A stretch of DNA of 64,000 nucleotides from an uncultured Corynebacterium sp. (lineage in GTDB: Bacteria; Actinomycetota; Actinomycetes; Mycobacteriales; Mycobacteriaceae). The notes beneath the pieces were generated by a model, which was given only the letters and a program-made list of their open reading frames with translations, searched no databases and was not told where the DNA came from. The stretch covers positions 36,906-100,905 of the forward strand of contig CALTYZ010000007.1 in assembly GCA_943913645.1 (NCBI GenBank). Direction: 5' to 3'. Made by a program: the position numbers and the translations under genes. Below, piece after piece: positions 8,419 through 16,784 of the stretch; position 1 is the stretch's first letter, and each line of letters starts with the position of its first letter.

Positions 8419-10086
8419 ATGACGTCACTATCCGCGCCTGCGCGCGAGCCGTCACTCCTCGACGCAACGTGCGAGGACTTTGTGTACGACCTCGCTGCAA
8501 TCTCTCCTACCCTCGCCACCGAAATCGGCCTGGATGGCCACGATGGCGAGCTGCAGGACTTCAGCCCAGAATACTTCGATACGCTCGCAGATCGGATCCG
8601 TGACCTGGTCGCAGACGTCGAGGCGCTCAACGACTCAACAGACGCCTCCGACGATGAGGATGACTTCGATGATGTTGACAGCCTCACCGCGGCAATTCTG
8701 CGCGATCAGATGGCCTACCAGTTAGAGCTCCACCACCGCGGGGAATTTCTGCGAAACCTCAACATCATCGACTCGCCGGTACAAACCATCCGCGACTCGT
8801 TCGCCCTCATGCCGAAAACCACCGAGGAAGACTTCGACAACATCGCGGCGCGCCTGTCGAAAGTCCCCGCCGCCCTGCACGGCTACGCCGAATCCCTAGC
8901 GGAGGCAGCCGCCACCGGAGATGTCGCCTCCCACCGCCAAATCGACGGCGTGATCAACCAATGCGAAGCCCTCACAGAAGACGGCAGCCTCCTCGAACAA
9001 CTCGGCGTACCGCCGGAGGCGACAGTGGTCCAGGAGGCCAAGGACGCATTCTCCGAGTTCGCAGACTGGCTCTCCACCGAACTGTCCCCCCAATCCAGCC
9101 ACGAAGACGGGGTGGGGCGGGAGCGCTACGAGCTGTATTCGGCCCTGTTCCTCGGCCGCGACATCGACTTGGATGAAGCCTACGACTGGGCCCGCGATGC
9201 ACTCGCCGAAACAGTCGCGCAACAGGTCAGTCTTGCGCGCAGCCTCTACGGCCCCGATACCACAGTGCTTGGCGCGTACCGCCAACTCAACGAGGACCCT
9301 AACTACCAGCTCCATGGCACCGACGCGCTCATGGAATGGATGAACAGCATCAACGAGCGGGTATCGGCAGAACTCGACGGCAAAGAACTCACCGTGCCAT
9401 CCGACCTGCGCACAGTCGAGTGCGCAATTGACCGCGTTGGCTCCGGCGGCATCTTCTACACCCCGCCAAGCGATGACCTGCTGCGCCCCGGCACCATGTG
9501 GTGGTCCGTGCCCGCCGGGCAGGAAGTATTTCACACCTGGCAAGAGATGACCACCATCTTCCACGAGGGCATTCCGGGCCACCACCTGCAAATGGGCACT
9601 GCGCTTACCCAACGCGCCACACTCAACCTGTGGCGCCGCTCCGTGTGCTGGAACTCCGGCCACGGCGAAGGGTGGGCACTCTACGCAGAGCACCTTATGG
9701 CCGAACACGGCTACTTCGACGACCCCGGATACCGAATGGGTTTGTTAGATTCACGCCGGCTACGCCTCGCGCGCGTCATGGTCGACATCGGGGTACACCT
9801 GAAAAAGGCAACCCCCGACGGTGCCGGCATGTGGGACGCCCAGTACGCCAAAGCTTTCCTGCGTGACAATTGCGCCATGATGGAGGCGAACCTGACCTTC
9901 GAGCTCGACCGCTACATGGGCTGGCCTGGCCAAGCACCCTCATATGCGATTGGCTACCGCGACTGGTTAACGCTGCGTGATAAGGCGCTTGCCCAGGGGA
10001 TGACACTGCGCGGCTTCCACGACAAGGCGCTGCGACTCGGTTCCATGCCGATGGACATGCTGGCCAACGAGGTGCTCAACCACTAG
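8419..10086 (+). CDS. DUF885 family metallopeptidase-like protein
   Basis: A 555-residue cytoplasmic protein of the DUF885 family, related to M3-like gluzincin metallopeptidases. Its key motif is FHEGIPGHHLQ (HExxxGHH, the zinc ligands) at about residue 380, followed by WALYAEHLM, which supplies the third ligand Glu. An acidic stretch (DASDDEDDFDDVD) near residue 75 is unusual and may be a flexible loop. The family is of unknown substrate, thought to cleave peptides. The 3' end overlaps the opposing AbrB-type gene by 4 bp. Confidence 0.88.
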   Translation: MTSLSAPAREPSLLDATCEDFVYDLAAISPTLATEIGLDGHDGELQDFSPEYFDTLADRIRDLVADVEALNDSTDASDDEDDFDDVDSLTAAILRDQMAYQLELHHRGEFLRNLNIIDSPVQTIRDSFALMPKTTEEDFDNIAARLSKVPAALHGYAESLAEAAATGDVASHRQIDGVINQCEALTEDGSLLEQLGVPPEATVVQEAKDAFSEFADWLSTELSPQSSHEDGVGRERYELYSALFLGRDIDLDEAYDWARDALAETVAQQVSLARSLYGPDTTVLGAYRQLNEDPNYQLHGTDALMEWMNSINERVSAELDGKELTVPSDLRTVECAIDRVGSGGIFYTPPSDDLLRPGTMWWSVPAGQEVFHTWQEMTTIFHEGIPGHHLQMGTALTQRATLNLWRRSVCWNSGHGEGWALYAEHLMAEHGYFDDPGYRMGLLDSRRLRLARVMVDIGVHLKKATPDGAGMWDAQYAKAFLRDNCAMMEANLTFELDRYMGWPGQAPSYAIGYRDWLTLRDKALAQGMTLRGFHDKALRLGSMPMDMLANEVLNH

Positions 10087-11171
10087 CGCAGCCGCTTGAG
10101 CAGGGCAGGCAGGTAGCCTGCCACAATCAACACGCAGATGAGCCTGATTAACTGCAGCGTGATCACAGCTGGCCCAGCCCCGCCTTCCGCTGCCAAGGCC
10201 AGCGCCGTTTCCAACGCGCCAGGGCTGGTGGCCAAATATCCCTCAAAGAAGGTCACGCCCACCCAGTGTGCGACACCCCAGCCCAGTGCAGCGCACGCCG
10301 CCATCAGCGCGGCGATGTAGGCAAGCGTCGCAGGCAATAGCCGGCTGAACTGCTTCAGCGCGGGCACGGACAGCCCACCGCCGCACATCCAACCGATCGC
10401 CACAAAGGCCGCAACCGTCAGTGGACGCGGGGAGGCAATCGGTATGCTGCTTATCTGCCCGACTATCACGGTCAGCAGCAACGGGCCGAACACCGCCGCG
10501 TTCGGCAACCGCAGCCACCTGCCTACCGGGACACCCACCGCGATCAACGCAGGAACAACAAACCACATCCAGGCGCTCGCCGGCTCGGCAGCAGCGACAG
10601 CGGCGTCAGCAGCCGGTTTAGCTACACCCTCACCCAGGGCAGCCGCGCTACCCGCCTCTGCAGGCGTGGGCAGGAGTGCAGAGGCGAGCGGCAGGGTCAC
10701 CGACACAATCAGCAAGCGCAGATATTGGCTCAGCGCCACATAGCGCATATCTGCACCCACCTCGCTAGCAATCGCGGGCATTAGTGACGCACCACCTGGC
10801 AGCAGCGACAAAATTCCTGTCTCACGGCTGACACCGTGGTGGGACAGCACGATGCCGCCCGCAAAGGCTAACGCCACCACCGCAGCCGAGAGAACCAACG
10901 CGGGGACGATGAACGGCACGAACTGCGCAGCCGGCACATCCAGCAGGGGGAGCGCGGCTAGCACGCCGATCGCTCCGCGGGCGAAGTCGAACACGTACTT
11001 GTTCAACGCCAACTCGTGTCCGGTGGAAAGAGCGACCGCCCCGGAGCCGATGATGCCGCCCAAGATCCATGCAGCTGGCACATGCAACCACGTCAACACG
11101 ACCCCGCACAGCACTGAGGCAGGAGCGGCGATTAGCCAACGGTGCATGGACGAACGGTGCATGGGGCGCAT
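10083..11171 (-). CDS. AbrB family membrane protein
   Basis: A 362-residue polytopic membrane protein with about ten hydrophobic segments in two similar halves (AAWILGGIIGSGAVAL near the start and PNAAVFGPLLLTVIVGQ in the second half), which is the AbrB duplication pattern. Members are annotated as regulators or putative ammonia monooxygenases, but are more likely transporters. A Pro/Ala-rich cytoplasmic linker (about 190-220) separates the halves. The frame is open to 11222; ATG codons at 11171, 11162 and 11147 are possible starts, and 11171 is chosen to keep a short basic N-terminus before the first membrane helix. Confidence 0.8.
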   Translation of the reverse strand: MRPMHRSSMHRWLIAAPASVLCGVVLTWLHVPAAWILGGIIGSGAVALSTGHELALNKYVFDFARGAIGVLAALPLLDVPAAQFVPFIVPALVLSAAVVALAFAGGIVLSHHGVSRETGILSLLPGGASLMPAIASEVGADMRYVALSQYLRLLIVSVTLPLASALLPTPAEAGSAAALGEGVAKPAADAAVAAAEPASAWMWFVVPALIAVGVPVGRWLRLPNAAVFGPLLLTVIVGQISSIPIASPRPLTVAAFVAIGWMCGGGLSVPALKQFSRLLPATLAYIAALMAACAALGWGVAHWVGVTFFEGYLATSPGALETALALAAEGGAGPAVITLQLIRLICVLIVAGYLPALLKRLR

Positions 11172-11260
11172 CGTAGCGCGGCGGGCGGTTATTTTGCGCC
11201 CTGCTGGCAGCACAGTGACCACGCAGGGTTAGGAGCTGGTCCTACTTTGGAGTAAGCCTA

Positions 11261-11424
11261 GGTGGCAGCGAGCCATACGATCGTCGAGGATTTTGTGGGC
11301 TGCGGGGTCTTGGGGAGATTTCTGTGCGGGGGCAGGCCTATTCGTCGAAGGCGGACCCGATCGCCAAACTGATGCTGGGGCTTATGGGCAGTGTGGCCGA
11401 ATTGAACGCTCCATATTAAGGAGC
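11261..11424 (+). pseudogene. Serine recombinase (resolvase) remnant, 5' part of copy A
   Basis: Aligns base for base with the resolvase pseudogene at 16880-17055: both hold catacgatcgtcga, then ggcggacccgatcgcc and aaactgatgctgggg. The encoded fragment corresponds to HTIVEDLVGRGV..SAKADPIAKLMLGLMGS..ERSI of Tn3/Hin-type serine recombinases. Frameshifts and a stop inactivate it. The match stops abruptly at AAGGAGC (11424) and resumes at 12858, so the gene is split by the 1.43-kb segment in between. Confidence 0.75.
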
Positions 11425-11533
11425 ATAAGAAAAAAGATTTGCGACCCCCGTGGAACTGCCTACATTGGCATAGAAACACTTTTGACGCGCCATCACGCTG
11501 ATTGCGTCGTGATTACTCAAAGAAGGTGAACTC

Positions 11534-12670
11534 ATGCCGTGTCCAATTATCCTCGCTATTGAGTCTATGACTAGCGGTAACCTGCAAATGGCTGAACACG
11601 CTGACGATCTTGGATACCGGCTGCTTATCCTGGCTGAAGATTGCTCTATTTACTCTGAGTTAGATGAGCTTGATGTCGTGCAATTCGAGACAAGGAACTA
11701 CACTAGTCTGCGCCACTATGTGAGTGATCGGCGCGACGAAATTGCAGCAGTCTTCAGCCCCACTGACACATGGGGGATTCATGCCGCAAGGTTACGTGAC
11801 GAACTTGGCTTCATGAGCCGTTATTCTGCTGACGAGCTGGCGCGATTTCGAGATAAGCAGTGGGTGCGCCAAAAGCTTTTCCAAACCGTTGAGACACCAA
11901 AAAGTTATCCTCGGATACTCAAACCCCGTCGTGGGACCGGCTCTAGCGACATTTTGCTTGCTGAATCCGAGGAGCAGTTGGAACAAGCTTTATACGCCCG
12001 GGAGCGCGACGACTACGTTGATGAACCCTTCTATCAGGGGCCGCTGTATTCTGCGGAACTATACAGTGATGGGTCTGAGGTAACGTTTTTCGGAGTAACG
12101 AACCGCATTCTGACGATGCCGCCTATCTTCCTTGAAAGGGTAAAGACATTCCCTCATGCGCATGGGACGGAGTGGGAAAGATCCGTCCGACAGTGGTCAG
12201 AAGATGTTCTATGGTCCATCGGTTACAACGCAGGATTCGCCCATCTGGAGTTTGTGGAAACCGATCATGGCTTCAAACTAGTTGAGTTAAATGCGCGGAT
12301 GCCCGGAGCTTTGATCACGCCCGCTATCGACGAGTGCACTAATTTCAGCCCATATTCAATGGTTATAGATGATGCATTAGGACGTGGAGTCGACTTGCCT
12401 ACCGAGCGCGAAATCTCAAAAGGGTTTAGCCACGTTAGCCTGTATGCGGACCAGACAGGGATTCTTGAGTCTGTGTCTGGTCTTAACAAGCTCAGTAACT
12501 ATCCGGGAAGTCCTACATGGGTTCCATCAAAAGAAATCGGCGCGGCCGTCACTGAGCTCGGCACCTATCGCTCTCGTATCGGAAACCTATACGCCACTGC
12601 CGACACCCCAGAGATTGCCCAGGATCGCGCAATCATAGCCTCCCAGATGGTAGAGGTGACGGTCCTGTGA
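11534..12670 (+). CDS. ATP-grasp domain carboxylate-amine ligase
   Basis: A 378-residue ligase of the ATP-grasp superfamily. After an N-terminal Rossmann-like domain come RILKPRRGTGSSDILLAES (ATP-binding lysine and glycine loop, about residue 125) and FAHLEFVE..GFKLVELNARMPG (metal-binding Glu and ExNxR motif, about residue 240-260). Such enzymes join a carboxylate to an amine through an acyl-phosphate; stand-alone members next to an MFS exporter often make dipeptides or small natural products. AGAAGGTG precedes the ATG. The stop overlaps the next start by GTGA, so it is coupled to the MFS gene. The DNA is visibly more AT-rich than the flanks, and the segment sits inside a broken resolvase gene, pointing to recent transfer. 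Confidence 0.85.
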   Translation: MPCPIILAIESMTSGNLQMAEHADDLGYRLLILAEDCSIYSELDELDVVQFETRNYTSLRHYVSDRRDEIAAVFSPTDTWGIHAARLRDELGFMSRYSADELARFRDKQWVRQKLFQTVETPKSYPRILKPRRGTGSSDILLAESEEQLEQALYARERDDYVDEPFYQGPLYSAELYSDGSEVTFFGVTNRILTMPPIFLERVKTFPHAHGTEWERSVRQWSEDVLWSIGYNAGFAHLEFVETDHGFKLVELNARMPGALITPAIDECTNFSPYSMVIDDALGRGVDLPTEREISKGFSHVSLYADQTGILESVSGLNKLSNYPGSPTWVPSKEIGAAVTELGTYRSRIGNLYATADTPEIAQDRAIIASQMVEVTVL

Positions 12671-12857
12671 CACCAAGCACTCATCTTCCTAAGAAAGGTG
12701 AAGGCCAAGCTCACTCTAAGAGGGATATCAATCTTATACTTGTTGCTATCGTGATCTCGGGGGTTACGACCTTCATGTTCTATCCCCTGATCACCCTAGA
12801 ACTGATGGATCGCGGAGAGACTACAGCGACAACAGGATTGATCCTTGGCCTCTTAGC
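12667..12857 (+). pseudogene. MFS transporter, truncated to its N-terminus
   Basis: Begins with GTG overlapping the ATP-grasp stop (GTGA). About 63 residues are native: a polar tail, one clear membrane helix (LILVAIVISGVTTFMFYPL) and the conserved loop and start of helix two (LELMDRGETTATTGLILGLL), as in MFS exporters. The frame then runs directly into resolvase sequence (AEGIARAKA) at 12858 and ends at 12897. The other ten or so helices are missing, so no transporter is made. It was probably the export partner of the ligase product. Confidence 0.75.
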
Positions 12858-13027
12858 GGCCGAGGGCATCGCCCGCGCCAAAGCGCGCAGGGTATAATAA
12901 AGGTCGGGCGAAGGTGCTTACCGAGATACAGGTCGTCCAAGCGCGAAGGTGGGTGGCCGATGGTGTACCTAAAGCGGAGGTGGCACGCCGCTTTAGGTAG
13001 GGCGCACAACCTTGTACAAATATCCTC
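12858..13027 (+). pseudogene. Serine recombinase remnant, 3' part of copy A
   Basis: Resumes the alignment with copy B (17055-17231): ggccgagggcatcgcccgcgcc, then caaaggtcgggcgaaggtgct-like sequence, then the C-terminal helix-turn-helix region ending in acaccttgtacaa. It would encode AEGIARAKA..VLTEIQVVQARRWVADGVPKAEVARR, the DNA-binding tail of a resolvase. Several indels disrupt it. Together with 11261-11424 it forms one gene split by an insertion. Confidence 0.72.
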
Positions 13028-13041
13028 CCCGCACGTAGAGG

Positions 13042-13071
13042 AGCCCCCGAGGGATGAAGCTTTAGGGGGCT
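13042..13071. terminator. Possible hairpin after the SUKH gene
   Basis: AGCCCCC and GGGGGCT can pair over a 16-base loop, 43 bp past the stop of the leftward SUKH gene. No T tract follows on either strand, so this is weak. Confidence 0.25.
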
Positions 13072-13113
13072 AGTCTCAGCTCTCAGACTTGGTGAGCATG
13101 AGGCAGCAGTCCG

Positions 13114-14082
13114 CTAAGCGTGGCGAAGGCGATCTAAAACTTGGTCGATGTAGTTTTCATTCATGATGTAGCCGTTTTCTGTCTCGGTCAGAACGCCTTC
13201 TCTAACACGGCGATCCCACCACATAATGATGGATGCAAGTGTGTGACCAACCCCGCCGTAGTTCTGGCCGGGAACTTTAAAAGATTCGCCAATCAAACTC
13301 TTAAATGTCAGTTCCTGGCCTGCGTGCCCACCCCTGGTATAGGTAGTGGCATCATGTTGTGGTTCAACGTGCTGGACAATCCAGTACACTACGTCGTAGA
13401 AGGTGCGGCCTTCTGGCGTGTCCCCGTTAATATTTGGGTTTGAATTCGTTGTGATCGATTCAGTTGCCTTGCGTAGCAACTGTTCCATGTCCGGTGTTGG
13501 GGTGGCGGCTAGAGCTTGCCGGAGCGGTTGGGATAGTGAGCCGTATCGCACTCCTTTGATGCCGATACCGTCCTGGCTGACTTCTTCTGTCTCACTGGTG
13601 GAGGGGTGTGGTTCAAGCTGGGCCAGAAAGTCATCGAACGAGGCTGCGACCAGCACTTTTTCACCATCGGGATCGGTGTCGAGATACAGCACTGATCCTG
13701 CGGGAAACTCAGCCAAGTCGTAGTTGATGACGAAGCATTGGTGCATTCCGTCTTCGCTGTCCGCGCACAGCAGGACTTCACGGGGGATTTCCCATTCCTT
13801 CATCAGGAATGCTGCTTGCTCCAACAAATCGACATTCGAGTTGTTGGAGGTTGTGCCGTTGCCGTAGATGGTGTCGACGGCAACGTCGATTACTTCGCCG
13901 TCGGAAAGTTTTACCTCTGGGAGGTAGCAGGTGTTTAAGCTCAGGGAGCCTCCCCCTGTTTGGGAGAGAAGATGCTTGTACCCATCCGGCATCCGGCGGC
14001 CGAGCCCCTGCTCGATTTCACGTATGCGCTGTTCATCTGCTGGCTGTGCCGGGTATTTAAAAAGAGTGCTGTAGTCGGTCAT
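13114..14082 (-). CDS. SMI1/KNR4 (SUKH) family immunity protein with C-terminal extension
   Basis: A 322-residue protein. The first 170 residues fit the SUKH fold: EQRIREIEQGLGRRMPDGYKHLLSQTGGG, then VLLCADSEDGMHQCFVINYD and SVLYLDTDPDG near the end of the domain. SUKH proteins are the commonest immunity partners of nuclease toxins of the HNH/ENDO VII type, binding and blocking the toxin in the cytoplasm. Residues about 180-322 form a second region of no recognised family (YDVVYWIVQHVEP, ASIIMWWDRRVREGVLTE). It starts 9 bp after the stop of the WHH-tipped toxin cassette, with AAAGGAC as ribosome binding site, the classical toxin-immunity order. It may be expressed from its own promoter, since the toxin reading frame lacks a proper 5' end. 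Confidence 0.8.
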   Translation of the reverse strand: MTDYSTLFKYPAQPADEQRIREIEQGLGRRMPDGYKHLLSQTGGGSLSLNTCYLPEVKLSDGEVIDVAVDTIYGNGTTSNNSNVDLLEQAAFLMKEWEIPREVLLCADSEDGMHQCFVINYDLAEFPAGSVLYLDTDPDGEKVLVAASFDDFLAQLEPHPSTSETEEVSQDGIGIKGVRYGSLSQPLRQALAATPTPDMEQLLRKATESITTNSNPNINGDTPEGRTFYDVVYWIVQHVEPQHDATTYTRGGHAGQELTFKSLIGESFKVPGQNYGGVGHTLASIIMWWDRRVREGVLTETENGYIMNENYIDQVLDRLRHA

Positions 14083-14091
14083 GGTTGTCCT

Positions 14092-16428
14092 TTACGAAGT
14101 GAGTGGTTTGCTCCATATAGCGTATCCGCCAGTGTGGCGCACAGCATTGTGCAGATCTTTCGGGATGAGCTGCATGCGCCCGGTGTCTTCGTGGTGGTGC
14201 CATACGAGATTGTTATCCTTTCGGTATTTGGCATCAATCCCGAATTGATTGTCCGCTTGGCGGATATCTTTAGAACTGCTTCCTGTGGGGGACTTAAGCT
14301 CGATGTCAGGAAGCCCTTTTTCGGCAATTTTCTGGGGGTCACCCGTCCAGATGTGCTTACTGAAATCGGGAAAGCCTTCCTTTGTGAAGCGAATTTTGCC
14401 GTAGGGCCAATCTTTCGGCATTTTGGCGGGGTCACCGTTGCGCCAGATCCCTCCTGCGTATTGGGCGTTGATGGGGTAGCGTCCGTTGATTTTCTTGACG
14501 GTGGATGGGATTGGGCATTTCGATGCGGCAGTGATGTAGGTGTTCTGGGCGGCGGCGGGGGTGCGGTAGATCGCGTTGGAGTAGGTGACAGCCCCGGTGG
14601 CTGCGACGCCACCAATCCTGCAGGCTGCGGGGATGAGTGCGTCATCGAGGGCGGCTTTGACACGCGAGTATTGGAAGGCGCGTTTGATCTCCCCGGTTTT
14701 GGCGATGAGCTTGCGGATTGCGGGTATAGCTTTGGCGATTTTTGCGGCTTTGCCGATGGGGAAAACTCCCACGGCAGCCCAGATGCAGCCGCTGAAGTCC
14801 CCGCGGAAGCATTTGAGCACGTCGCCCACACCGATGATGTCGAGGATGAGGTCGAGGGTGTCTGTGCCGATCGCGGAGCGAATTTTATCCAACGCGCTTT
14901 GCGGCTCGATTTTGAGCTCGCCTTCGGCGGCTGCGGCCCTGGCTTGTTCCATTTCGCTTAGTTCGAGCTGCCACGCTGCGGCGTAGGCATCGTTGGCTGC
15001 CTGGCTGGCGGCGTTGGCGGATTGGCGTGCCGCGGACGCTGAAGCGGCGGCGATGGTCGCGGCGGCGCGGGCGGTGGCGGCGTACGTGGTGGCCTGGTCG
15101 GCGTTGTTGCTGGCCTGGGCTGCGTCGGCTTCGGCGGACGCGGCCGCCTCGTGGGCACGTTGCTGTTGTTGCTGGGCGAAGACGAGTGATTGCTGGGCAG
15201 AGTCGACGTGGGCTTGTGCCTGTTGGCCGGATTGCTGGGCCCGCCCAGCCCATTGCCGTGCTTCGCGGGCGTATTCATCGGCCCGGTCGGCTGCTCCGTT
15301 TGCCTGCTGGTAGGCCGCCTGTGCGCTCGCGGCTTGTTGCGAGGCGTCATCGGCAGCTCTGTTTCCCAGCTCGAGGAGGGAAACGATTTCGGCGTTGTGG
15401 GCATCTCGTTGGTAGTCGAGCATGCCGCGGCGGTACTGCTCGATGGTGATGAATTCATCCAGGCCGGACCGATCACCGGTGAGAGCGACTTCCGCGGCGA
15501 TAGCGACTTCTTTCCCACCGGTTTCGACGAGGTTATACGCCTGTTGCAGTTGGTCGCTGTAGCGGGCTTTGTCGTATCCCCCGCCGTTGACGAAATGCTC
15601 GATGGTTTCGGCGTCTTCGTAGCCAACCTCGTCGGCGGCGTTGCGCAGTTCCTCATCGGGGTCGTGAAGCGCCCAGTAACTGACGAGGCTGAGGTTGTCG
15701 TCTTCTTTGGCATCGGGGTATCCCTGGAAGGCGAAATCGATCAGGTCGTCGCTAGTGTTGCCCTCGAGTGCGACTTTGGCTGCGCCCGCCACGGCAGGAG
15801 TGCCTACCTGCGCGGCGGCGAGCGCGAGGCGACGGATATCAGCGATGGATTCTTTGCTGGGATTGAACTCGTCGGCGTTGTTGGGAAGTTTGCTGAGGAG
15901 TTGTTCCATTTCACCGCTGAGTTCGGTGCGGCGTTTCTTTTCTTCTTCAGCGGCGTTGTCTTTGGCGTCCTGGACTTCGCGTGCGGCCAGGGCCTGGTCT
16001 TTGAGGAAGGAGCGTTCATCGTTGAAGCGCTGATCGGTGCTGACGGTGGCGATCTCGTGGGTCTTTTTCGCCAGCTCAACATTGCTGCGGGATCGCTGCG
16101 CGGCTTCTGCTGCGGTCTGGGCGTGTTGGCCAGCGAAGTTTGCTGCGTATCGGGCGTTGCCTGCTTCGCGTGCGGCGGTATCGGCGGCGTCGGCAGCTCT
16201 ACGTGCATGGTCGGCGGCTTCCCGGGCGGCGGTTTTTGCTTCCTCGACGAGTGCCTGGATTTGGGCGACGAGTGGTTCGCGGCGGCGCGGGCGCGGGCGC
16301 GGGCGGCACCTGCGCGGGCGGCACCTGCCGCGTCGGTGGCACGGATTCTGTGGTGCGGTTGGTTGTTGTGGTGACTGTGGCACCGGTACTGGCGGTGAGG
16401 ATGCGGGTTTGGTTGGTTGCGTTGGCAA
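14092..16428 (-). CDS. Orphan polymorphic toxin cassette: ALF/coiled-coil body with WHH nuclease tip (5'-deleted)
   Basis: The frame encodes up to 778 residues, but the first 45 or so are a shadow of the AbfB fragment and not native. From EPLVAQIQALVEEAK (about 16270) onward it parallels the intact toxin at 18208: Ala-rich coiled coils, ALF-type repeats (AAKVALEGNTSDDLIDFAFQ), VNGGGYDKARYSDQLQQAY, more coiled coil, and the hydrophobic CFRGDFSGCIWAAVGVFPIG region. After about residue 610 it diverges into a different tip ending in NLVWHHHEDTGRMQLIPKD, the WHH signature of HNH/ENDO VII-superfamily toxin nucleases, then HNAVRHTGG. Relative to the intact toxin it lacks the signal peptide and about 440 N-terminal residues, and the junction is out of frame. 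It is therefore best read as a silent tip reservoir, followed by its SUKH immunity gene. Confidence 0.78.
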   Translation of the reverse strand: MPTQPTKPASSPPVPVPQSPQQPTAPQNPCHRRGRCRPRRCRPRPRPRRREPLVAQIQALVEEAKTAAREAADHARRAADAADTAAREAGNARYAANFAGQHAQTAAEAAQRSRSNVELAKKTHEIATVSTDQRFNDERSFLKDQALAAREVQDAKDNAAEEEKKRRTELSGEMEQLLSKLPNNADEFNPSKESIADIRRLALAAAQVGTPAVAGAAKVALEGNTSDDLIDFAFQGYPDAKEDDNLSLVSYWALHDPDEELRNAADEVGYEDAETIEHFVNGGGYDKARYSDQLQQAYNLVETGGKEVAIAAEVALTGDRSGLDEFITIEQYRRGMLDYQRDAHNAEIVSLLELGNRAADDASQQAASAQAAYQQANGAADRADEYAREARQWAGRAQQSGQQAQAHVDSAQQSLVFAQQQQQRAHEAAASAEADAAQASNNADQATTYAATARAAATIAAASASAARQSANAASQAANDAYAAAWQLELSEMEQARAAAAEGELKIEPQSALDKIRSAIGTDTLDLILDIIGVGDVLKCFRGDFSGCIWAAVGVFPIGKAAKIAKAIPAIRKLIAKTGEIKRAFQYSRVKAALDDALIPAACRIGGVAATGAVTYSNAIYRTPAAAQNTYITAASKCPIPSTVKKINGRYPINAQYAGGIWRNGDPAKMPKDWPYGKIRFTKEGFPDFSKHIWTGDPQKIAEKGLPDIELKSPTGSSSKDIRQADNQFGIDAKYRKDNNLVWHHHEDTGRMQLIPKDLHNAVRHTGGYAIWSKPLTS

Positions 16429-16609
16429 GAAAGACCCCGGTGGGGGTGGTCTCTGCGGCGGTGGGGCACCACGTCGCGGCGCGGGTATCAGGGTTGGTAA
16501 GTGCTGTTACGGTGCCGTTGGTGTTCATTGTCAGGTAGGTGCCGGGGTAGGCGGCGGATTCGAGGGAGACGCACTGGGAGGAATCGAGGGTTCTGTTTGA
16601 GGTAAACAC
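16199..16609 (-). pseudogene. Fragment of AbfB-domain protein gene (duplicate of 22014-22262)
   Basis: In one frame this encodes SSQCVSLESAAYPGTYLTMN through TNQTRILTA and NRTTESV, nearly identical to the C-terminus of the AbfB-domain protein at 21975. After TTESV the sequence jumps into Ala/Arg-rich toxin coding DNA read in the wrong frame. The start of the gene is missing. It marks the junction of a duplication with an internal deletion. Confidence 0.8.
16340..16588 (-). repeat. Duplicated 249-bp segment, copy 1
   Basis: Matches 22014-22262 collinearly with only scattered substitutions and no visible indel (constant offset of 5674). It encodes the end of the AbfB domain. Same orientation as copy 2. 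Confidence 0.9.
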
Positions 16610-16784
16610 CGGGGGCAGCTAACAGCACGCACCTGATTTCTTCTGTGGTGAGATAGGGGTGTCCACCTTGGACTTATAGCGTTCTTCCAAACGGGTTTGA
16701 ATTCGGCCAGCATGGAGCGGTATGTCGGTAGCATCGCGTGGTGCGAGTTCTCCCCTGGGTTTCCAGAAATTCCGAAGATCACTG

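Noticed and set aside
16380..16428. ATG at 16428 as a true start of the orphan toxin
   Set aside because: The residues after it are an alternative frame of the AbfB fragment and also occur as a shadow (21830-22102) at the intact locus; they are not toxin sequence.
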